From positions 248,001 to 312,000 of the forward strand of contig NZ_LGHT01000036.1 in assembly GCF_001202035.1 (NCBI RefSeq): a stretch of 64,000 bases of DNA, read 5' to 3'. The position numbers and the translations under genes were made by a program. The notes beneath the pieces are model-generated. The model was not told where the DNA came from. It did no database searches and saw nothing but the letters and a program-made list of their open reading frames with translations. This document shows, in pieces, positions 6,651 through 17,400 of this stretch. Every line of letters begins with the position of its first letter. Positions within the stretch are counted from its first letter, which is position 1. This DNA comes from Pseudorhodobacter wandonensis (GTDB lineage Bacteria; Pseudomonadota; Alphaproteobacteria; Rhodobacterales; Rhodobacteraceae).

Positions 6651-8672
6651 TTACAGACCCAACAAAGCCTTGGCCTTTGCCACAGCATTTTCAGCCGTGA
6701 TACCAAATTCCTTGTAAAGCCGTTCAGCAGGGGCCGAGGCACCAAAGCCCTCCATCCCCACAAACGCCGCCTTTTGCTCGCGCCCGCGCTCACCCAAAAG
6801 CCAGCGATCCCAGCCGGTGCGAACCCCCGCCTCAATCGCGACCCGAACCGGACCGGGTGGCAGAATTTTGCGGCGGTAGGCATCGTCTTGCTCGGCAAAG
6901 AGTTCCATACATGGCATCGAAACCACGCGGCAGCCAATCCCTTCGGCCTCAAGCAGGGCGCGGGCTTTCACCGCGATCTCAACCTCGGTCCCGGTCGCCA
7001 TGATGATGACCTGACGTTTGGCCTCGGCTTCCTCCAGCACATAGGCACCCTTGGCGACCATATTCTGATTGACGTGTTTTTTACGCACCGCGGGCACACC
7101 TTGCCGCGACAAAGCCATCACCGAAGGCGTCTTGGTCTGGCTGAACGCAACTTCCCACGCTTCGGCGGTTTCAACCTGATCAGCAGGCCGCAAAACCAGC
7201 GTATTCGGCGTGGCGCGGCTGATCGCCAAATGCTCGACCGGCTGGTGGGTCGGGCCATCTTCACCCAGACCGATGGAATCGTGAGTCATCACATAGACCA
7301 CCGGAACCCCCATCAGCGCCGACAAACGCATCGAAGGCCGCGCATAATCGGTAAAGCACATGAAAGTGCCCGAATAGGGCCGCACACCGCCATGCAGGGC
7401 CATACCGTTCATCGCGGCGGCCATGCCATGTTCACGGATGCCATAATAGACGTAGCGGCCCGAACGATCCTCGGCCGAAAACATGCCCAGGTCGCCGGTT
7501 TTGGTGTTGTTCGATCCGGTCAAATCGGCCGACCCGCCGATGGTTTCCTTCATCACCGGGTTGATCACTTCCAACGCCTTTTCCGAGGCCGAGCGGGTGG
7601 CCAGCTTTGGCATGGTCTCAACCGCCTGCTTTTTCAAGGCGCGCACAACCGATGCCAATTTGGCCGGTGCCTCGCCTTTGAAAATACGGTCAAACTCACC
7701 TTTGCGCTGATCTGACAGCGCGGCCAGGTTCAACTCCCACGCCTTGCGCGTATCCATCCCACGGGCGCCAATCGCTTCCCAAGCCGACTTAATCTCGGCC
7801 GGAATTTCAAACGCACCGTAAGGCCAGCCGTAGACTTTGCGGGTCTCGGCGATCAAATCGGGCGAGGTCAGCGCGCCGTGGCCTTTGGACGTATCCTGCG
7901 CCGAAGATCCCAGCGCGATATGGGTCGCACAGGCGATCATCGCAGGGCGGGTCGAGGCCTTGGCGGCGGTGATCGCATTGTCGATATCAACCGGATCATG
8001 GCCATCACATTCGAACACATCCCAACCGCTGGCGGCAAAACGGGCCTTTTGATCGGTGATGTCAGACAAGGATACCTTGCCATCAATCGTGATGCCGTTG
8101 TTATCCCACAGCACGATCAAGCGCGACAACTGCTGCTTGCCGGCCAAGGCAATCGCCTCTTGGCTGACGCCTTCCATCAGGCAGCCGTCGCCCGCAATAA
8201 CATAGGTGTGGTGATTGATCAGCTTTTGGCCCCAGACAGAGCGCAAATGTTCCTCGGCCATCGCAAAACCGACAGCGTTGGCGATGCCCTGACCCAAGGG
8301 GCCAGTGGTGGTTTCGATACCGGTTGCGTGGCCAAATTCGGGGTGGCCCGCCGTGATTGCGCCCCATTGACGGAAGTTCTTGATCTGATCAATCGTCATG
8401 TCGGCATAGCCGGTCAGGTGCAGCAGCGAATACAGCAGCATCGAGCCGTGGCCCGCAGACAGGATGAAACGGTCACGATCAGGCCAGTTTGGTGCAGTCG
8501 GATCAAATTTCAGATGCTTTTCAAACAGCACGGTCGCGACATCGGCCATACCCATCGGCATGCCGGAATGCCCCGAGTTGGCAGCGGCAACGGCATCCAG
8601 CGTCAAGGTGCGAATGGCGCAGGCTTTGTTCCAATGGTCAGGGTGCTGGGCGCGCAGAGTGGCAATTTCCAA
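6651..8672 (-). CDS. tkt: Transketolase, TTG start
   Basis: Thiamine-diphosphate enzyme of the pentose phosphate and Calvin pathways moving two-carbon ketol units. The N-terminal domain has [27 protein letters not shown] and the thiamine-binding [12 protein letters not shown]; the middle domain has [13 protein letters not shown] with the catalytic Glu. From a TTG at 8672 the protein has 673 residues, normal for the family. This TTG (followed by GAAATTGCC, giving M-E-I-A-T-L-R) has AAGGA nine bases upstream and fits homologs that begin near A-x-L-R; the frame remains open to 8858, but that extension has no family match. Stand-alone transcript with its own terminator. Confidence 0.96.
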   Translation of the reverse strand: MEIATLRAQHPDHWNKACAIRTLTLDAVAAANSGHSGMPMGMADVATVLFEKHLKFDPTAPNWPDRDRFILSAGHGSMLLYSLLHLTGYADMTIDQIKNFRQWGAITAGHPEFGHATGIETTTGPLGQGIANAVGFAMAEEHLRSVWGQKLINHHTYVIAGDGCLMEGVSQEAIALAGKQQLSRLIVLWDNNGITIDGKVSLSDITDQKARFAASGWDVFECDGHDPVDIDNAITAAKASTRPAMIACATHIALGSSAQDTSKGHGALTSPDLIAETRKVYGWPYGAFEIPAEIKSAWEAIGARGMDTRKAWELNLAALSDQRKGEFDRIFKGEAPAKLASVVRALKKQAVETMPKLATRSASEKALEVINPVMKETIGGSADLTGSNNTKTGDLGMFSAEDRSGRYVYYGIREHGMAAAMNGMALHGGVRPYSGTFMCFTDYARPSMRLSALMGVPVVYVMTHDSIGLGEDGPTHQPVEHLAISRATPNTLVLRPADQVETAEAWEVAFSQTKTPSVMALSRQGVPAVRKKHVNQNMVAKGAYVLEEAEAKRQVIIMATGTEVEIAVKARALLEAEGIGCRVVSMPCMELFAEQDDAYRRKILPPGPVRVAIEAGVRTGWDRWLLGERGREQKAAFVGMEGFGASAPAERLYKEFGITAENAVAKAKALLGL

Positions 8673-9004
8673 GGCTATGATCCTTCGTTTTGATTGGGTC
8701 AGGCTGCGCAAATTGCGAATGCCCAAACGCCGAGTTCGCTCGGCAGGGACGCGCCATAGGGCTGCCCTTGCTAAACAGTTCAAAAGCTGCATATCAGGCT
8801 TGTCGGCAAGATCAAGCATCTCTGGCAAGGGCTTGATCCTAAAGGGCAAGCAATTCATTATCGCATCAGGATAAGATTGCCAAAAGTTGTATAGTTGGCG
8901 ATTCGCCTTTTTATATGATGCTGTGCTATTGAGGGCCTTGAGGCTACAAAAACAATCGACGCCCGATCTCTCGGGCGCGGAAAGACAGGCAAAGGGGCAT
9001 TTGA
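8673..9004. other. Divergent region between tkt and the coiled-coil gene
   Basis: About 330 bases holding both divergent promoters. A perfect 8-bp inverted repeat GATCAAGC (8810-8817) and GCTTGATC (8831-8838) is the only clear structure near the middle; a small GCCCGA-TCTC-TCGGGC hairpin lies at 8961-8976, close to the coiled-coil gene. No operator resembling those upstream of the GAPDH genes is seen. I find no coding sequence. Confidence 0.45.
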
Positions 9005-9727
9005 ATGAGTGACCAACGCAATATTGCAGAGCTAGAGCGGCGGATCACCGCAGCTTTGGGTCGCATCGGGGCTGGATTGGACAAGTGGGAAGCCGAGCCA
9101 CGTTCAATGCCCCAATCCGAGCCGAGTGCAGAAACCCGTGACGAGCCCAGAGACGAGTCCCGTGATGATCCACGTGAGGGGCGCCGGGCCGAGCGAGGGA
9201 CCGACTTGGGGGCCGAGTTGGGCGCCATCATCGCGGCGCTTGATACTGGCAAAGCTGCGCCTGCCAAGGTTGACACAGCCGATGTGCCCTCGGACGTTGC
9301 GGCACAACTGGCGGAAAGCAAGGGCATGATTGCCGAGTTGGAGGCCGAAGTTGCCCGGCTGAAAACCGAGCTTGCCACCGAAAAATCCACAGTCGCGCAG
9401 CTGAACGAGCATGTGAAAGCGATCAAAGAGGCCGAGAACATGTCGCAAGGGCAGGTGGATGCCAAGGTTGAAAAGATGACGCAGCAATTGGACGTGCAAG
9501 GGTTGGAACTGCAGCGGATGCGCAAGTCTTCTGTGCAGCTGCGCGAAAACCTGCGCGTGTTGCATGAAGCCGCGACCAAAAACATGGTCGAGCCGCAGTT
9601 GATCAACCGGGCAATGCTGGCCGAGTTGGAAAACCTGCGCGCCACCCGCCACACGGAAACCGCCGAAATGGACGAGATTTTGGCAGAGCTTAAACCTTTG
9701 ATCTCGGAGGCGCGTAGCAATGGCTGA
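9005..9727 (+). CDS. Coiled-coil protein upstream of zapA
   Basis: A 240-residue acidic protein not matched to a named family. Residues 1-22 form a helix ([20 protein letters not shown]), residues 35-62 are rich in Glu/Arg/Asp and probably disordered, and residues 95-215 show continuous heptad-like Leu/Glu/Lys sequence typical of a coiled coil ([19 protein letters not shown]). No signal peptide or membrane helix. The last 8 bases overlap the start of zapA, so translation is coupled, which points to a role with the division ring; that is inference from position. Confidence 0.85.
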   Translation: MSDQRNIAELERRITAALGRIGAGLDKWEAEPRSMPQSEPSAETRDEPRDESRDDPREGRRAERGTDLGAELGAIIAALDTGKAAPAKVDTADVPSDVAAQLAESKGMIAELEAEVARLKTELATEKSTVAQLNEHVKAIKEAENMSQGQVDAKVEKMTQQLDVQGLELQRMRKSSVQLRENLRVLHEAATKNMVEPQLINRAMLAELENLRATRHTETAEMDEILAELKPLISEARSNG

Positions 9728-10100
9728 ACTTGAAATCACAGTCGGTGGCCGCAACTTTATGGTGGCCTGCCAAGAGGGCGAAGAGCATTATCTGCGTACT
9801 GCGGCAGCGATGATGGACAGCGAAGCGCAGCCTTTGGTCACCCAGATGGGGCGCTTGCCCGAGGCGCGGATGCTGTTGATGGTTGGCCTGATGCTGGCGG
9901 ATCGCGCGGCGTCGGTCGAAGATCAGATCAAGGTGCTGAAAGGCCAGATCGAAGAGCTGCAAAACCGCCCGCTGCCCGAGCCGCAGAAAATTCAGGTTTC
10001 GGTTATCCCGCCGCAAGTTTCTGAAACGCTTGCTGAAATTGCTGCGCGGGCCGAGGCTTTGGCGGCAAAAGTGGATGACAAGGTGAAAGCGGCTGGTTAA
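9720..10100 (+). CDS. zapA: Cell division protein ZapA
   Basis: The 126-residue product starts [17 protein letters not shown], then EEHYLRTAAAMMD and a long helix with MLLMVGLMLADRA, the usual ZapA globular head and coiled-coil. ZapA binds FtsZ and bundles filaments at mid-cell. Its start overlaps the upstream coiled-coil gene by 8 bases. The C-terminal tail after residue 90 is Pro/Ala-rich and longer than in Escherichia coli ZapA. Confidence 0.9.
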   Translation: MAELEITVGGRNFMVACQEGEEHYLRTAAAMMDSEAQPLVTQMGRLPEARMLLMVGLMLADRAASVEDQIKVLKGQIEELQNRPLPEPQKIQVSVIPPQVSETLAEIAARAEALAAKVDDKVKAAG

Positions 10101-10118
10101 GCCTTTTCGGAAGTAAGA

Positions 10119-10141
10119 AAGGGGGGCTGTTTGCCCCCCTA
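10119..10141 (-). terminator. Terminator between convergent zapA and grxD
   Basis: GGGGGGC-TGTTT-GCCCCCC hairpin. Read on the minus strand it is followed by TTTCTT, so it fits better as the terminator of the minus-strand grxD gene; on the plus strand the T-run is missing, though it may still stop zapA transcripts. Confidence 0.65.
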
Positions 10142-10205
10142 ACGGTATCTTGCGGGGCGCAAATTGGCTGCCCTCAGATCATATTTTCGCCAAACAGTAA
10201 ACAGA

Positions 10206-10568
10206 TCAGGCGTTGGCTTCGCGGATTTTGTCTGCGGCTTCTTTGTTAAAGGCCACGCCCTTGGCTTCGAACATTTGATCCAATTCGCCATTCAGCGTCA
10301 TTTCGGTGACGATGTCACATCCGCCGACAAACTCGCCTTTGATGTAAAGCTGCGGAATCGTTGGCCATTCGGAAAAATCTTTGATGCCTTGGCGGATGTC
10401 GGCGTTTTCCAGAACGTTCACATCGGCAAAATCGACGCCCATGAAATTAAGCACCCCTGCGACGCGGCTTGAAAACCCGCATTGCGGCGCCATTTTGGTG
10501 CCTTTCATAAACAGAACGACATCGTTCTTGTCGATGGTTTCTTGAATTTTAGCTTTTGCATCAGTCAT
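10206..10568 (-). CDS. grxD: Monothiol CGFS glutaredoxin
   Basis: 120 residues with the CGFS active site (Cys30) in KGTKMAPQCGFS and the later WPTIPQLYIKGEFVGGCDI segment that binds glutathione. CGFS glutaredoxins hold a [2Fe-2S] cluster with glutathione and pass it to apo-proteins, often together with BolA partners. The bolA gene lies just upstream on the same strand (86 bases away), which supports a Grx-BolA pair. Confidence 0.95.
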   Translation of the reverse strand: MTDAKAKIQETIDKNDVVLFMKGTKMAPQCGFSSRVAGVLNFMGVDFADVNVLENADIRQGIKDFSEWPTIPQLYIKGEFVGGCDIVTEMTLNGELDQMFEAKGVAFNKEAADKIREANA

Positions 10569-10653
10569 TTGGGTGGTCCTTGGCTTTGGTTCCCTAGGGG
10601 AAGATCGTTTCAGCGCGGCAAAGCCCGAGGCGTGGCCCCGGTGGCCGCAAATT

Positions 10654-10896
10654 TCAGTCTGGCGCTTTGGTGGTCAGTGCCAGTGCGTGCAATTCACCAT
10701 TGGCCCCATCCATCTTGCCCTTAAGGCTGGCATAGACCGCACGTTGTTGTTGCACGCGGTTCATGCCTTTGAAGCTGGCGTCAATCACTTCGGCGGCCCA
10801 ATGGTTGCCATCGCCTGCAAGGTCAGTGATCGTGATCTTGGCGGTGGGAAAGCTGTCGCGGATCAGGTTTTCGATGTCTTGCGCTTGCATGGCCAT
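10654..10896 (-). CDS. BolA-family protein
   Basis: 80 residues with the BolA fold signature: IENLIRDSFPTAKITITD, then VIDASFKGMNRVQQQRAVYASL and a C-terminal GELHALAL containing the conserved His that ligates the shared [2Fe-2S] cluster. It lies directly upstream of grxD and downstream of purL on the same strand. It is nearer to the IbaG-like short BolA group, which partners with monothiol glutaredoxins in iron-sulfur delivery or iron sensing. Confidence 0.92.
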   Translation of the reverse strand: MAMQAQDIENLIRDSFPTAKITITDLAGDGNHWAAEVIDASFKGMNRVQQQRAVYASLKGKMDGANGELHALALTTKAPD

Positions 10897-10957
10897 AGGG
10901 TGCGTCCTGTTGGGTTATTCAGGTTCAATTTAGGGCGGGCGGATGCTGTGTGCAAGA

Positions 10958-13117
10958 TCAGCCAACAGCCGCTGCAAAGGCAGAGTGATAGAGCGCTGAC
11001 AGTTCGCCCAAATCAGCGGAATCGGTGCCAAAACAGACCGAAGAGCCGCCGAACTGACCCATTTGCGCAACTTTAACACCTGCTTTTTCGCCCGCTTCAA
11101 TCAGCGCAGCCGCGTTTGCGATGTCACATGCGACCAGATAGCGCGCCTGATCTTCGCCAAACAGCGTCGGAATCCAACTGCTTTCCAGCCAAACGCCGGT
11201 TTTTGCAGCATCAGCCATTTCAAACGCGGCCAAAGCCAAGCCGCCATCGCCCAGATCGGTTGCGGCACGCAGCAATTTGCGGTGCTTGCGCAGGAATTCA
11301 CCATGTTTGCGCTCGGCTTTCAGATCGACCTCAGGCGCGTCGCCGCTTTCCATGCCGAATGCCTCGGCCAACAGCGCCGATTGGCCAAGATGGCCGTTGG
11401 TTGTACCGATAACCAGCAGCATGTCGCCGCTTTGGGCCACGCCTGAAATCAACTCATCCGCATTGGCCAGCAAGCCTACTGCACCAATGGTAGGTGTGGG
11501 CAAAATGCCGGTGCCATCGGTTTCGTTGTAAAGCGAGACGTTGCCGGAAACGATCGGCATATCCAACGCCTCGACCGCCGCACCGATGCCTTTGATCGCG
11601 CCAACAAACTGGCCCATGATTTCAGGTTTTTCGGGGTTGCCGAAGTTCAGGTTGTCGGTTGTCGCAAGGGGCAGGGCACCCACGGCGCAAAGGTTGCGGT
11701 ATGCTTCGGCCACGGCTTGCTTGCCGCCTTCAAACGGGTTCGCCTTGACATAGCGCGGCGTCACGTCCGAGGTGAAAGCCAGTAGCTTCGGCGTGCCATG
11801 CACCCGCACCACACCCGCCCCAAGGCCGGGCGCGCGGACGGTATCGGCCATAACCATGCTGTCATATTGCTCATACACCCACGCCTTATGGGCATAGTTC
11901 GGGCTGCCAATCAGGGCGCGCAGGCCGTCGATCGCACCAATCGCAGGCACATCCCCCAATGGGGCTGCGGCAGGCGTTTCCACCCAAGGGCGGTCATATT
12001 CGGGGGCCGAGGACGCAAGCTTTGACAAAGGCAGATCGGCCTTTACCTCATTGCCATGCATAATCAGGAAGCGGTCTTCGGCGATGGTTTCACCAACGAT
12101 AGCGAAATCGAGATCCCATTTCACGAAAATCGCCCGCGCTACCTCTTCCAGCTCGGGGTTCAGAACCATCAGCATCCGCTCTTGGGATTCGGACAGCATC
12201 ATCTCGTAAGCGGTCATATTGGTTTCGCGCTGCGGAACATCGTTCAGTTGCAGCTTGATACCCAGCTTGCCCTTGTCGCCCATTTCTACGGCGGAACAGG
12301 TCAGACCTGCCGCGCCCATATCCTGGATCGAATTGACGGCGCCGGTTTGCATCAGCTCCAAACAGGCCTCAAGCAAACGCTTTTCGGTAAAGGGGTCGCC
12401 TACTTGCACGGTGGGGCGCTTTTCCTCAATCGTGTCGTCAAATTCGGCGCTGGCCATGGTGGCACCGCCGACACCGTCACGGCCGGTTTTGGCCCCCAGA
12501 TAGACCACGGGCATACCAACGCCGCTGGCGACCGAATAGAAAATCTTGTCGGCATCGGCCAAGCCCGCCGCAAAAGCGTTCACAAGGCAGTTGCCGTTAT
12601 AGCTGGCGTGAAAGCGCACTTCGCCGCCGACAGTTGGCACGCCAAAGGCGTTGCCATAGCTGCCCACACCTTCGACCACACCTTTGACCAGATGCGCGGT
12701 TTTGGGGTGGTTCGGCAAACCAAAGGACAATGCGTTCATCGCGGCAATCGGGCGCGCGCCCATCGTGAACACGTCACGCAAAATGCCGCCAACGCCGGTG
12801 GCAGCGCCTTGGTGGGGTTCAATATAAGACGGGTGGTTGTGGCTTTCCATTTTGAAAATCACGGCCTGACCGTCGCCAATATCAACTACGCCGGCGTTTT
12901 CGCCCGGCCCGCAAATCACCTGCGGCCCGGTGGTTGGCAAGGTGCGCAGCCATTTCTTGGACGATTTATACGAGCAATGCTCGTTCCACATTGCCGAAAA
13001 GATGCCCAGTTCGGTGAAAGTCGGTTCACGTCCGATGATCTCTAGCAGACGCTCATACTCATCGGGTTTCAGCCCGTGTGCGGCGATAAGCTCGGGGGTG
13101 ATCACTGGCTCGGTCAT
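10958..13117 (-). CDS. purL: Phosphoribosylformylglycinamidine synthase subunit PurL
   Basis: The 719-residue product is the short PurL type that works with separate PurQ and PurS. It makes FGAM from FGAR with ATP in purine synthesis. Visible motifs include [19 protein letters not shown] near the N-terminus, [22 protein letters not shown] in the first ATP-binding half, and [19 protein letters not shown] in the second. purQ and purS are not in the window. The gene stands upstream of bolA and grxD on the same strand, but 62-86-base gaps leave cotranscription open. Confidence 0.97.
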   Translation of the reverse strand: MTEPVITPELIAAHGLKPDEYERLLEIIGREPTFTELGIFSAMWNEHCSYKSSKKWLRTLPTTGPQVICGPGENAGVVDIGDGQAVIFKMESHNHPSYIEPHQGAATGVGGILRDVFTMGARPIAAMNALSFGLPNHPKTAHLVKGVVEGVGSYGNAFGVPTVGGEVRFHASYNGNCLVNAFAAGLADADKIFYSVASGVGMPVVYLGAKTGRDGVGGATMASAEFDDTIEEKRPTVQVGDPFTEKRLLEACLELMQTGAVNSIQDMGAAGLTCSAVEMGDKGKLGIKLQLNDVPQRETNMTAYEMMLSESQERMLMVLNPELEEVARAIFVKWDLDFAIVGETIAEDRFLIMHGNEVKADLPLSKLASSAPEYDRPWVETPAAAPLGDVPAIGAIDGLRALIGSPNYAHKAWVYEQYDSMVMADTVRAPGLGAGVVRVHGTPKLLAFTSDVTPRYVKANPFEGGKQAVAEAYRNLCAVGALPLATTDNLNFGNPEKPEIMGQFVGAIKGIGAAVEALDMPIVSGNVSLYNETDGTGILPTPTIGAVGLLANADELISGVAQSGDMLLVIGTTNGHLGQSALLAEAFGMESGDAPEVDLKAERKHGEFLRKHRKLLRAATDLGDGGLALAAFEMADAAKTGVWLESSWIPTLFGEDQARYLVACDIANAAALIEAGEKAGVKVAQMGQFGGSSVCFGTDSADLGELSALYHSAFAAAVG

Positions 13118-13218
13118 GGCATTTTCCCATCGGTCAATTGATGACGCGTCCTTAGGACAAACGCGCGCAAAGGGGAAGGGGAAACGCAGGGCATTTATCG
13201 GCCTTACCCGTTCGGGAC

Positions 13219-13297
13219 AAAAAAAAGGCCGAGCTTACGCTCGGCCGAAGTCCAACAGGGAGGTGAAGGAAACAAGAGATACTCATTGCCGCCTTCG
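13219..13297 (-). ncRNA. Probable trans-acting small RNA beside the LsrB/VtlR-like gene
   Basis: The minus strand has a promoter-like TTGCAC (13327-13332), a 17-base spacer and TATCTG (13304-13309), then about 80 bases ending in a strong terminator: GGCCGAGC-GTAA-GCTCGGCC and eight T (13219-13246). The unpaired part is C/U-rich and contains TTCACCTCCC, complementary to Shine-Dalgarno sequences. No frame of useful length is present. In Rhizobiales, AbcR (alpha-r15) small RNAs lie directly next to lsrB/vtlR and use such CUCC loops with Hfq; synteny makes this the best guess. The transcript start is estimated. Confidence 0.6.
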
Positions 13298-13362
13298 AGG
13301 ATGCAGATAGGCCTATGGTTTCAATCGTGCAAGATTTTTGACCGTGCAGTTCAGGAATGCCC

Positions 13363-13383
13363 GATATGCGTTTGCTGCATGGC
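13363..13383 (-). promoter_or_regulatory. LysR-type box upstream of the small RNA
   Basis: GATATGC-N7-GCATGGC resembles the perfect GATATGC-N7-GCATATC palindrome at 1279-1299; flanking bases CCC before it and the spacer (GTTTGCT against GTCTGAT) also agree. Its centre is about 76 bases before the predicted small-RNA start, a normal activator position for LysR regulators. Confidence 0.45.
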
Positions 13384-13418
13384 TATCCTAAGTTATTGAT
13401 AGAACGCATAATTTTTAC

Positions 13419-14330
13419 CTAACCGTCGGAATCCACGCTTTCGCGCTGGCGTTTGCGATAGGCGAAAATTTCCTCGGTTACGAAATCACGAAAGGCTGCG
13501 ACACGTTTCGATTGACGCAATTCCTCGGGGTAGGCCAGAAAAACCGGCACTTCGCCCGATTCGACATCGGGCAGCACCCGCACCAGATTGGGGAAATCTT
13601 CGGTCAGATAGTCGGGCAACACACCTATACCAAGGTGGTTAAGAACACCTTGCAGCACGCCAAAGTAATTGTTCACCGTCAGCGTAGAGGGAATATCATG
13701 CACCATCAGCTGCTGCACCAATAGCGCCCCGGCCGCGACCTGCGACGTGCCGATGTTCTGGCAAATCAGGCGGTGATGCGCAAAATCCTCCATCGAGGCG
13801 GGTGTGCCGGCCTGCGCAAGATACTCTGGCGTTGCATAAAGCCGCATCCGGATATTCATCAGACGGCGGCGGATCAGGTCGGCCTGGCTTGGCTCTTTCA
13901 TTCGGATCGCAACATCGGCTTCGCGCATCGGCAAGTCCAAGACCCGCTCTTCCAGCATCAGATCGATCTTGAGGCTGGGGTATTTTTCGTAAAGCTTGGG
14001 CAGGCGTGGTGCAAGCCAGAGCGTGCCAAAGCCGGTGGCCGTGGTCACACGCAATTCGCCGAACACCTCATCCTCGCTGTCGCGAATCCGGGCTGCTGCA
14101 GCGTCCAGCCGTTTGGCCATGGATTTGGTCGCTTCAAAAAGCAGCTCGCCCTGTTCGGTCAGAATCAGCCCGCGCGCATGGCGGTGGAACAGGGTCACGC
14201 TCAGGCTTTCCTCCAGCGATCTTATCTGCCGCGAGACCGCTGATTGCGACAAATGCAGCGTATCGCCGGCATGGGTCAAACTGCCCGCATCCGCAACCGC
14301 GTGAAAGATTCTTAGTTTATCCCAGTCCAT
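13419..14330 (-). CDS. LysR-family regulator, LsrB/VtlR-like
   Basis: 303 residues. N-terminal winged helix (residues 1-60) begins MDWDKLRIFHAVADAGSLTH and includes LHLSQSAVSRQIRSLEESL; the remainder is the LysR effector-binding domain (about 90-290). The sequence style and the neighbouring small RNA recall LsrB of Sinorhizobium/Agrobacterium and VtlR of Brucella, which control abcR small RNAs and DUF1127 genes; this is inference. It is divergent from iorAB, 158 bases apart, and may also regulate that gene. Confidence 0.88.
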   Translation of the reverse strand: MDWDKLRIFHAVADAGSLTHAGDTLHLSQSAVSRQIRSLEESLSVTLFHRHARGLILTEQGELLFEATKSMAKRLDAAAARIRDSEDEVFGELRVTTATGFGTLWLAPRLPKLYEKYPSLKIDLMLEERVLDLPMREADVAIRMKEPSQADLIRRRLMNIRMRLYATPEYLAQAGTPASMEDFAHHRLICQNIGTSQVAAGALLVQQLMVHDIPSTLTVNNYFGVLQGVLNHLGIGVLPDYLTEDFPNLVRVLPDVESGEVPVFLAYPEELRQSKRVAAFRDFVTEEIFAYRKRQRESVDSDG

Positions 14331-14431
14331 ACTGTCACTCTTTTAAATTTGACGCACGCTAACACGAATTGTTCTATGTATCGACTATCATCGCTAAGTA
14401 AACATTTCGTCGGGTTAAAAATTCCGCTTTG

Positions 14432-14456
14432 TAGGTCAGCCTTTTTGACCTATAAT
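14432..14456 (+). promoter_or_regulatory. iorAB promoter with palindrome over the -10 box
   Basis: TAGGTCA (14432-14438) and TGACCTA (14446-14452) form a perfect 7-bp inverted repeat with a 7-base spacer. Its right arm overlaps a consensus TATAAT at 14451-14456, 33 bases before the GTG start. A protein bound here would block the promoter. The regulator is unknown; an Lrp/AsnC or LysR protein is conceivable. Confidence 0.55.
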
Positions 14457-14488
14457 GTCTATTAACTAGGCATCGAAGGGGGAAAGCT

Positions 14489-17400
14489 GTGACCAAACCT
14501 GAAATTTCCTTGCACGATCGGTTTGATTTAACAAAATCTCCGGTGCTGATGAACGGCACGCAAGCCTTGGTGCGGCTGATGTTGATGCAAAAAGCCCGTG
14601 ATACGCAGGCTGGGCTCAACACTGCGGGGTTTTGTACGGGGTACCGCGGCTCGCCTCTGGGGGCGGTTGATCAGCAGATGGCGCGTGCGCATGCCGATCT
14701 GGCTGCGGCCGATATCACCTTTCAGCCGGGTCTGAACGAAGATCTTGCCGCCACGGCGATCTGGGGCAGCCAGCAGGCAGAGCTGCGCGGGCAGGGCAAA
14801 TTCGATGGCGTTTTTGGCCTGTGGTACGGCAAAGGGCCGGGGGTGGACCGTTCGGGCGATGTTATGCGCCACGCCAACATGGCTGGCACCTCGCCGCATG
14901 GTGGGGTGATTATGGCCTTGGGCGATGACCATACCGGTGAAAGCTCGACCACCTGCCACCAATCGGAATGGGCGGCGGTGGATGCCTCTATTCCCGTCGT
15001 TTCACCCGCCGGCGTACAGGAAATTCTGGACTATGGTCTATATGCCTATGCCTTGTCGCGGTTTTCGGGCCTTTGGGTCGGCCTGAAACTGATGAAAGAC
15101 ACGGTCGAGGCGACAAGCGTGGTTGACGGGCGGCTTGACCGGATGGCCTTTGTGCAGCCCGATTTTCCGATGCCCAAAGGCGGGCTGAACATCCGGCTGG
15201 GCGACCATTGGATCCCGCAAGAGGAACGTCTGGTCAACCACAAGCGTTTTGCCGCCGAGGCATTTTCGCGGGCCAACGGTATGGATCGCCGCGTTTGGGG
15301 TAAGCCGGGGGCCAAAATCGGATTGGTGGCGGCGGGCAAGAACTGGCTTGATCTGGTGCATGCACTGGCGCTGCTGGGGATTGACGAGCCCGAGGCCGAA
15401 CGGTTGGGCATTACCACCTATAAGGTCGGCCAGCCGTGGCCGTTGGATATGCACGGTTTTCACGATTGGGCCGACGGGCTGGACCTGATCATCGTGGTCG
15501 AAGAAAAGCGCAAGCTGATCGAAGTGCAGATCAAAGAGGCGATTTTTGACGACCGCCGTGGCCGCCGTGTCTGGGGCGGGCGCAAAGGCTCGCCCGAGGC
15601 CGAAGTGCTGTTTCCGGTGCCGATGTCGCTTGACCCGATGATGATCGCGGCCAAGCTGGGCGGCATTTTGATCGATGAAGGGCGCGGCAGTGACCACCTA
15701 AAGGACGCATTACAACGTATTGATAAGGCGTCAAAATCAGATAATGCCCAAGACATCGTGGCGCGGCTTCCTTATTTCTGTTCCGGTTGCCCGCATAACA
15801 CCTCGACCCTGCTGCCCAAAGGCGCGCGCGCGGGGGCTGGTATCGGCTGCCACACCATGGCTTTGTGGATGGATCGCGGCACCTCTGGCCTGACCCATAT
15901 GGGCGGCGAAGGGATGAACTGGGTTGGTGAGGCGCCGTTTTCGAATACCGAGCATGTGTTTCAAAACCTCGGCGATGGCACCTACAACCATTCGGGCATC
16001 CTTGCCATTCGCGGTGCGCTGAACGCGGGCACCAATATCACATATAAAATCCTGTTCAACGATGCTGTGGCGATGACCGGCGGCCAGCACAATGAGGGCG
16101 ACCTTACTGCCTATCGTATCGTCGCCGAAGTGCAGGCCATGGGGGTGAAAAATATCGCCGTGGTCTATGACCCGAAAGAGGCGGTAGACCTGTCGCGCTT
16201 TCCGGCGAATGTTGAAAAATACACCCGTGATGCGATAATCGATGTGCAAGAGAAGTTCAGTAAAATCAGTGGCGTATCAGTCATTGTTTACATTCAGACC
16301 TGTGCTGCCGAAAAGCGCCGCCGCCGCAAGCGGGGTGAGTTTCCCGATCCGGACAAGCGCGTGTTTATCAATACCGACATTTGTGAGGGCTGCGGTGACT
16401 GCGGGGTGCAATCCAACTGTGTGTCAATAGTGCCGGTAGAAACCGAGTTGGGCCGTAAACGGGCGATTGACCAGTCAAGCTGCAACAAGGATTATTCATG
16501 TGTTTCAGGGTTTTGCCCGTCATTCCTAACGCTTGAAGGGGCGAGGGTTAAAAAGGCGGCCACCGCCGAAGTGGTCTTGCCCGACCTGCCCGAACCCGCA
16601 CTGCCGAGCATCAACGGTACTTTCAATGTCGTAATTACCGGCGTTGGCGGGACAGGCGTGGTGACCGTTGGCGCCATTCTGGCGATGGCCGCGCATGTTG
16701 ATGGCAAGGGCGCCGGCATGATGGAAATGGCGGGCCTTGCGCAAAAAGGCGGCGCGGTGCACATCCATTGCCGCCTCGCAAATTCGCCTGCCGATATCTC
16801 GGCCATCCGTGTCGCCGTGGGCGAGGCCGACACAGTTATCGGCGGTGATCTGGTGGTAACCGCGGGGGCCAAAACCCTGGGGCTGATGACCACGGGCCGC
16901 ACAGGCGCGGTGGTGAATTCGCATGAGATCATCACAGGTGATTTCACCCGCAATACCGAATTTCGCATTCCTTCCGATAGGTTAAAGCTGTCTATTGAGG
17001 CACGTTTGCAAGACAGGGCTACGTTCTTTGATGCGACCGAGTTGGCAAAATCGACGCTAGGTGACAGCATTTTTTCCAACATGTTGGTCTTTGGTGCTGC
17101 GTGGCAACAGGGGCTTATCCCTTTAACGTATCAGGCGATTTCACGCGCGATCACCCTGAACGGTTCGGGCCCCGAGCAAAACTTGCGGGCCTTCAACCTT
17201 GGGCGTTGGGCGGTTTTGCACACCGACGAAGTGCAGCGCATCCTGACGCCAAATTCGGCCGAACCGGTTGATCCAATCGCCTATCGCGCCACGCTGTTGC
17301 GCGCCTATGGTGGGGAAAACCTGGAACAGCGTTTCTTGGCGCTGGTCAAATCTGCCCCCGCAGCATTGCAAAAAACTGTGGCAAAGTCTTATCACAAGTT

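Noticed and set aside
10101-10205. 6S RNA after zapA
   Set aside because: 6S RNA often follows zapA, but this gap is only about 105 bases and holds a terminator rather than a long bulged helix.
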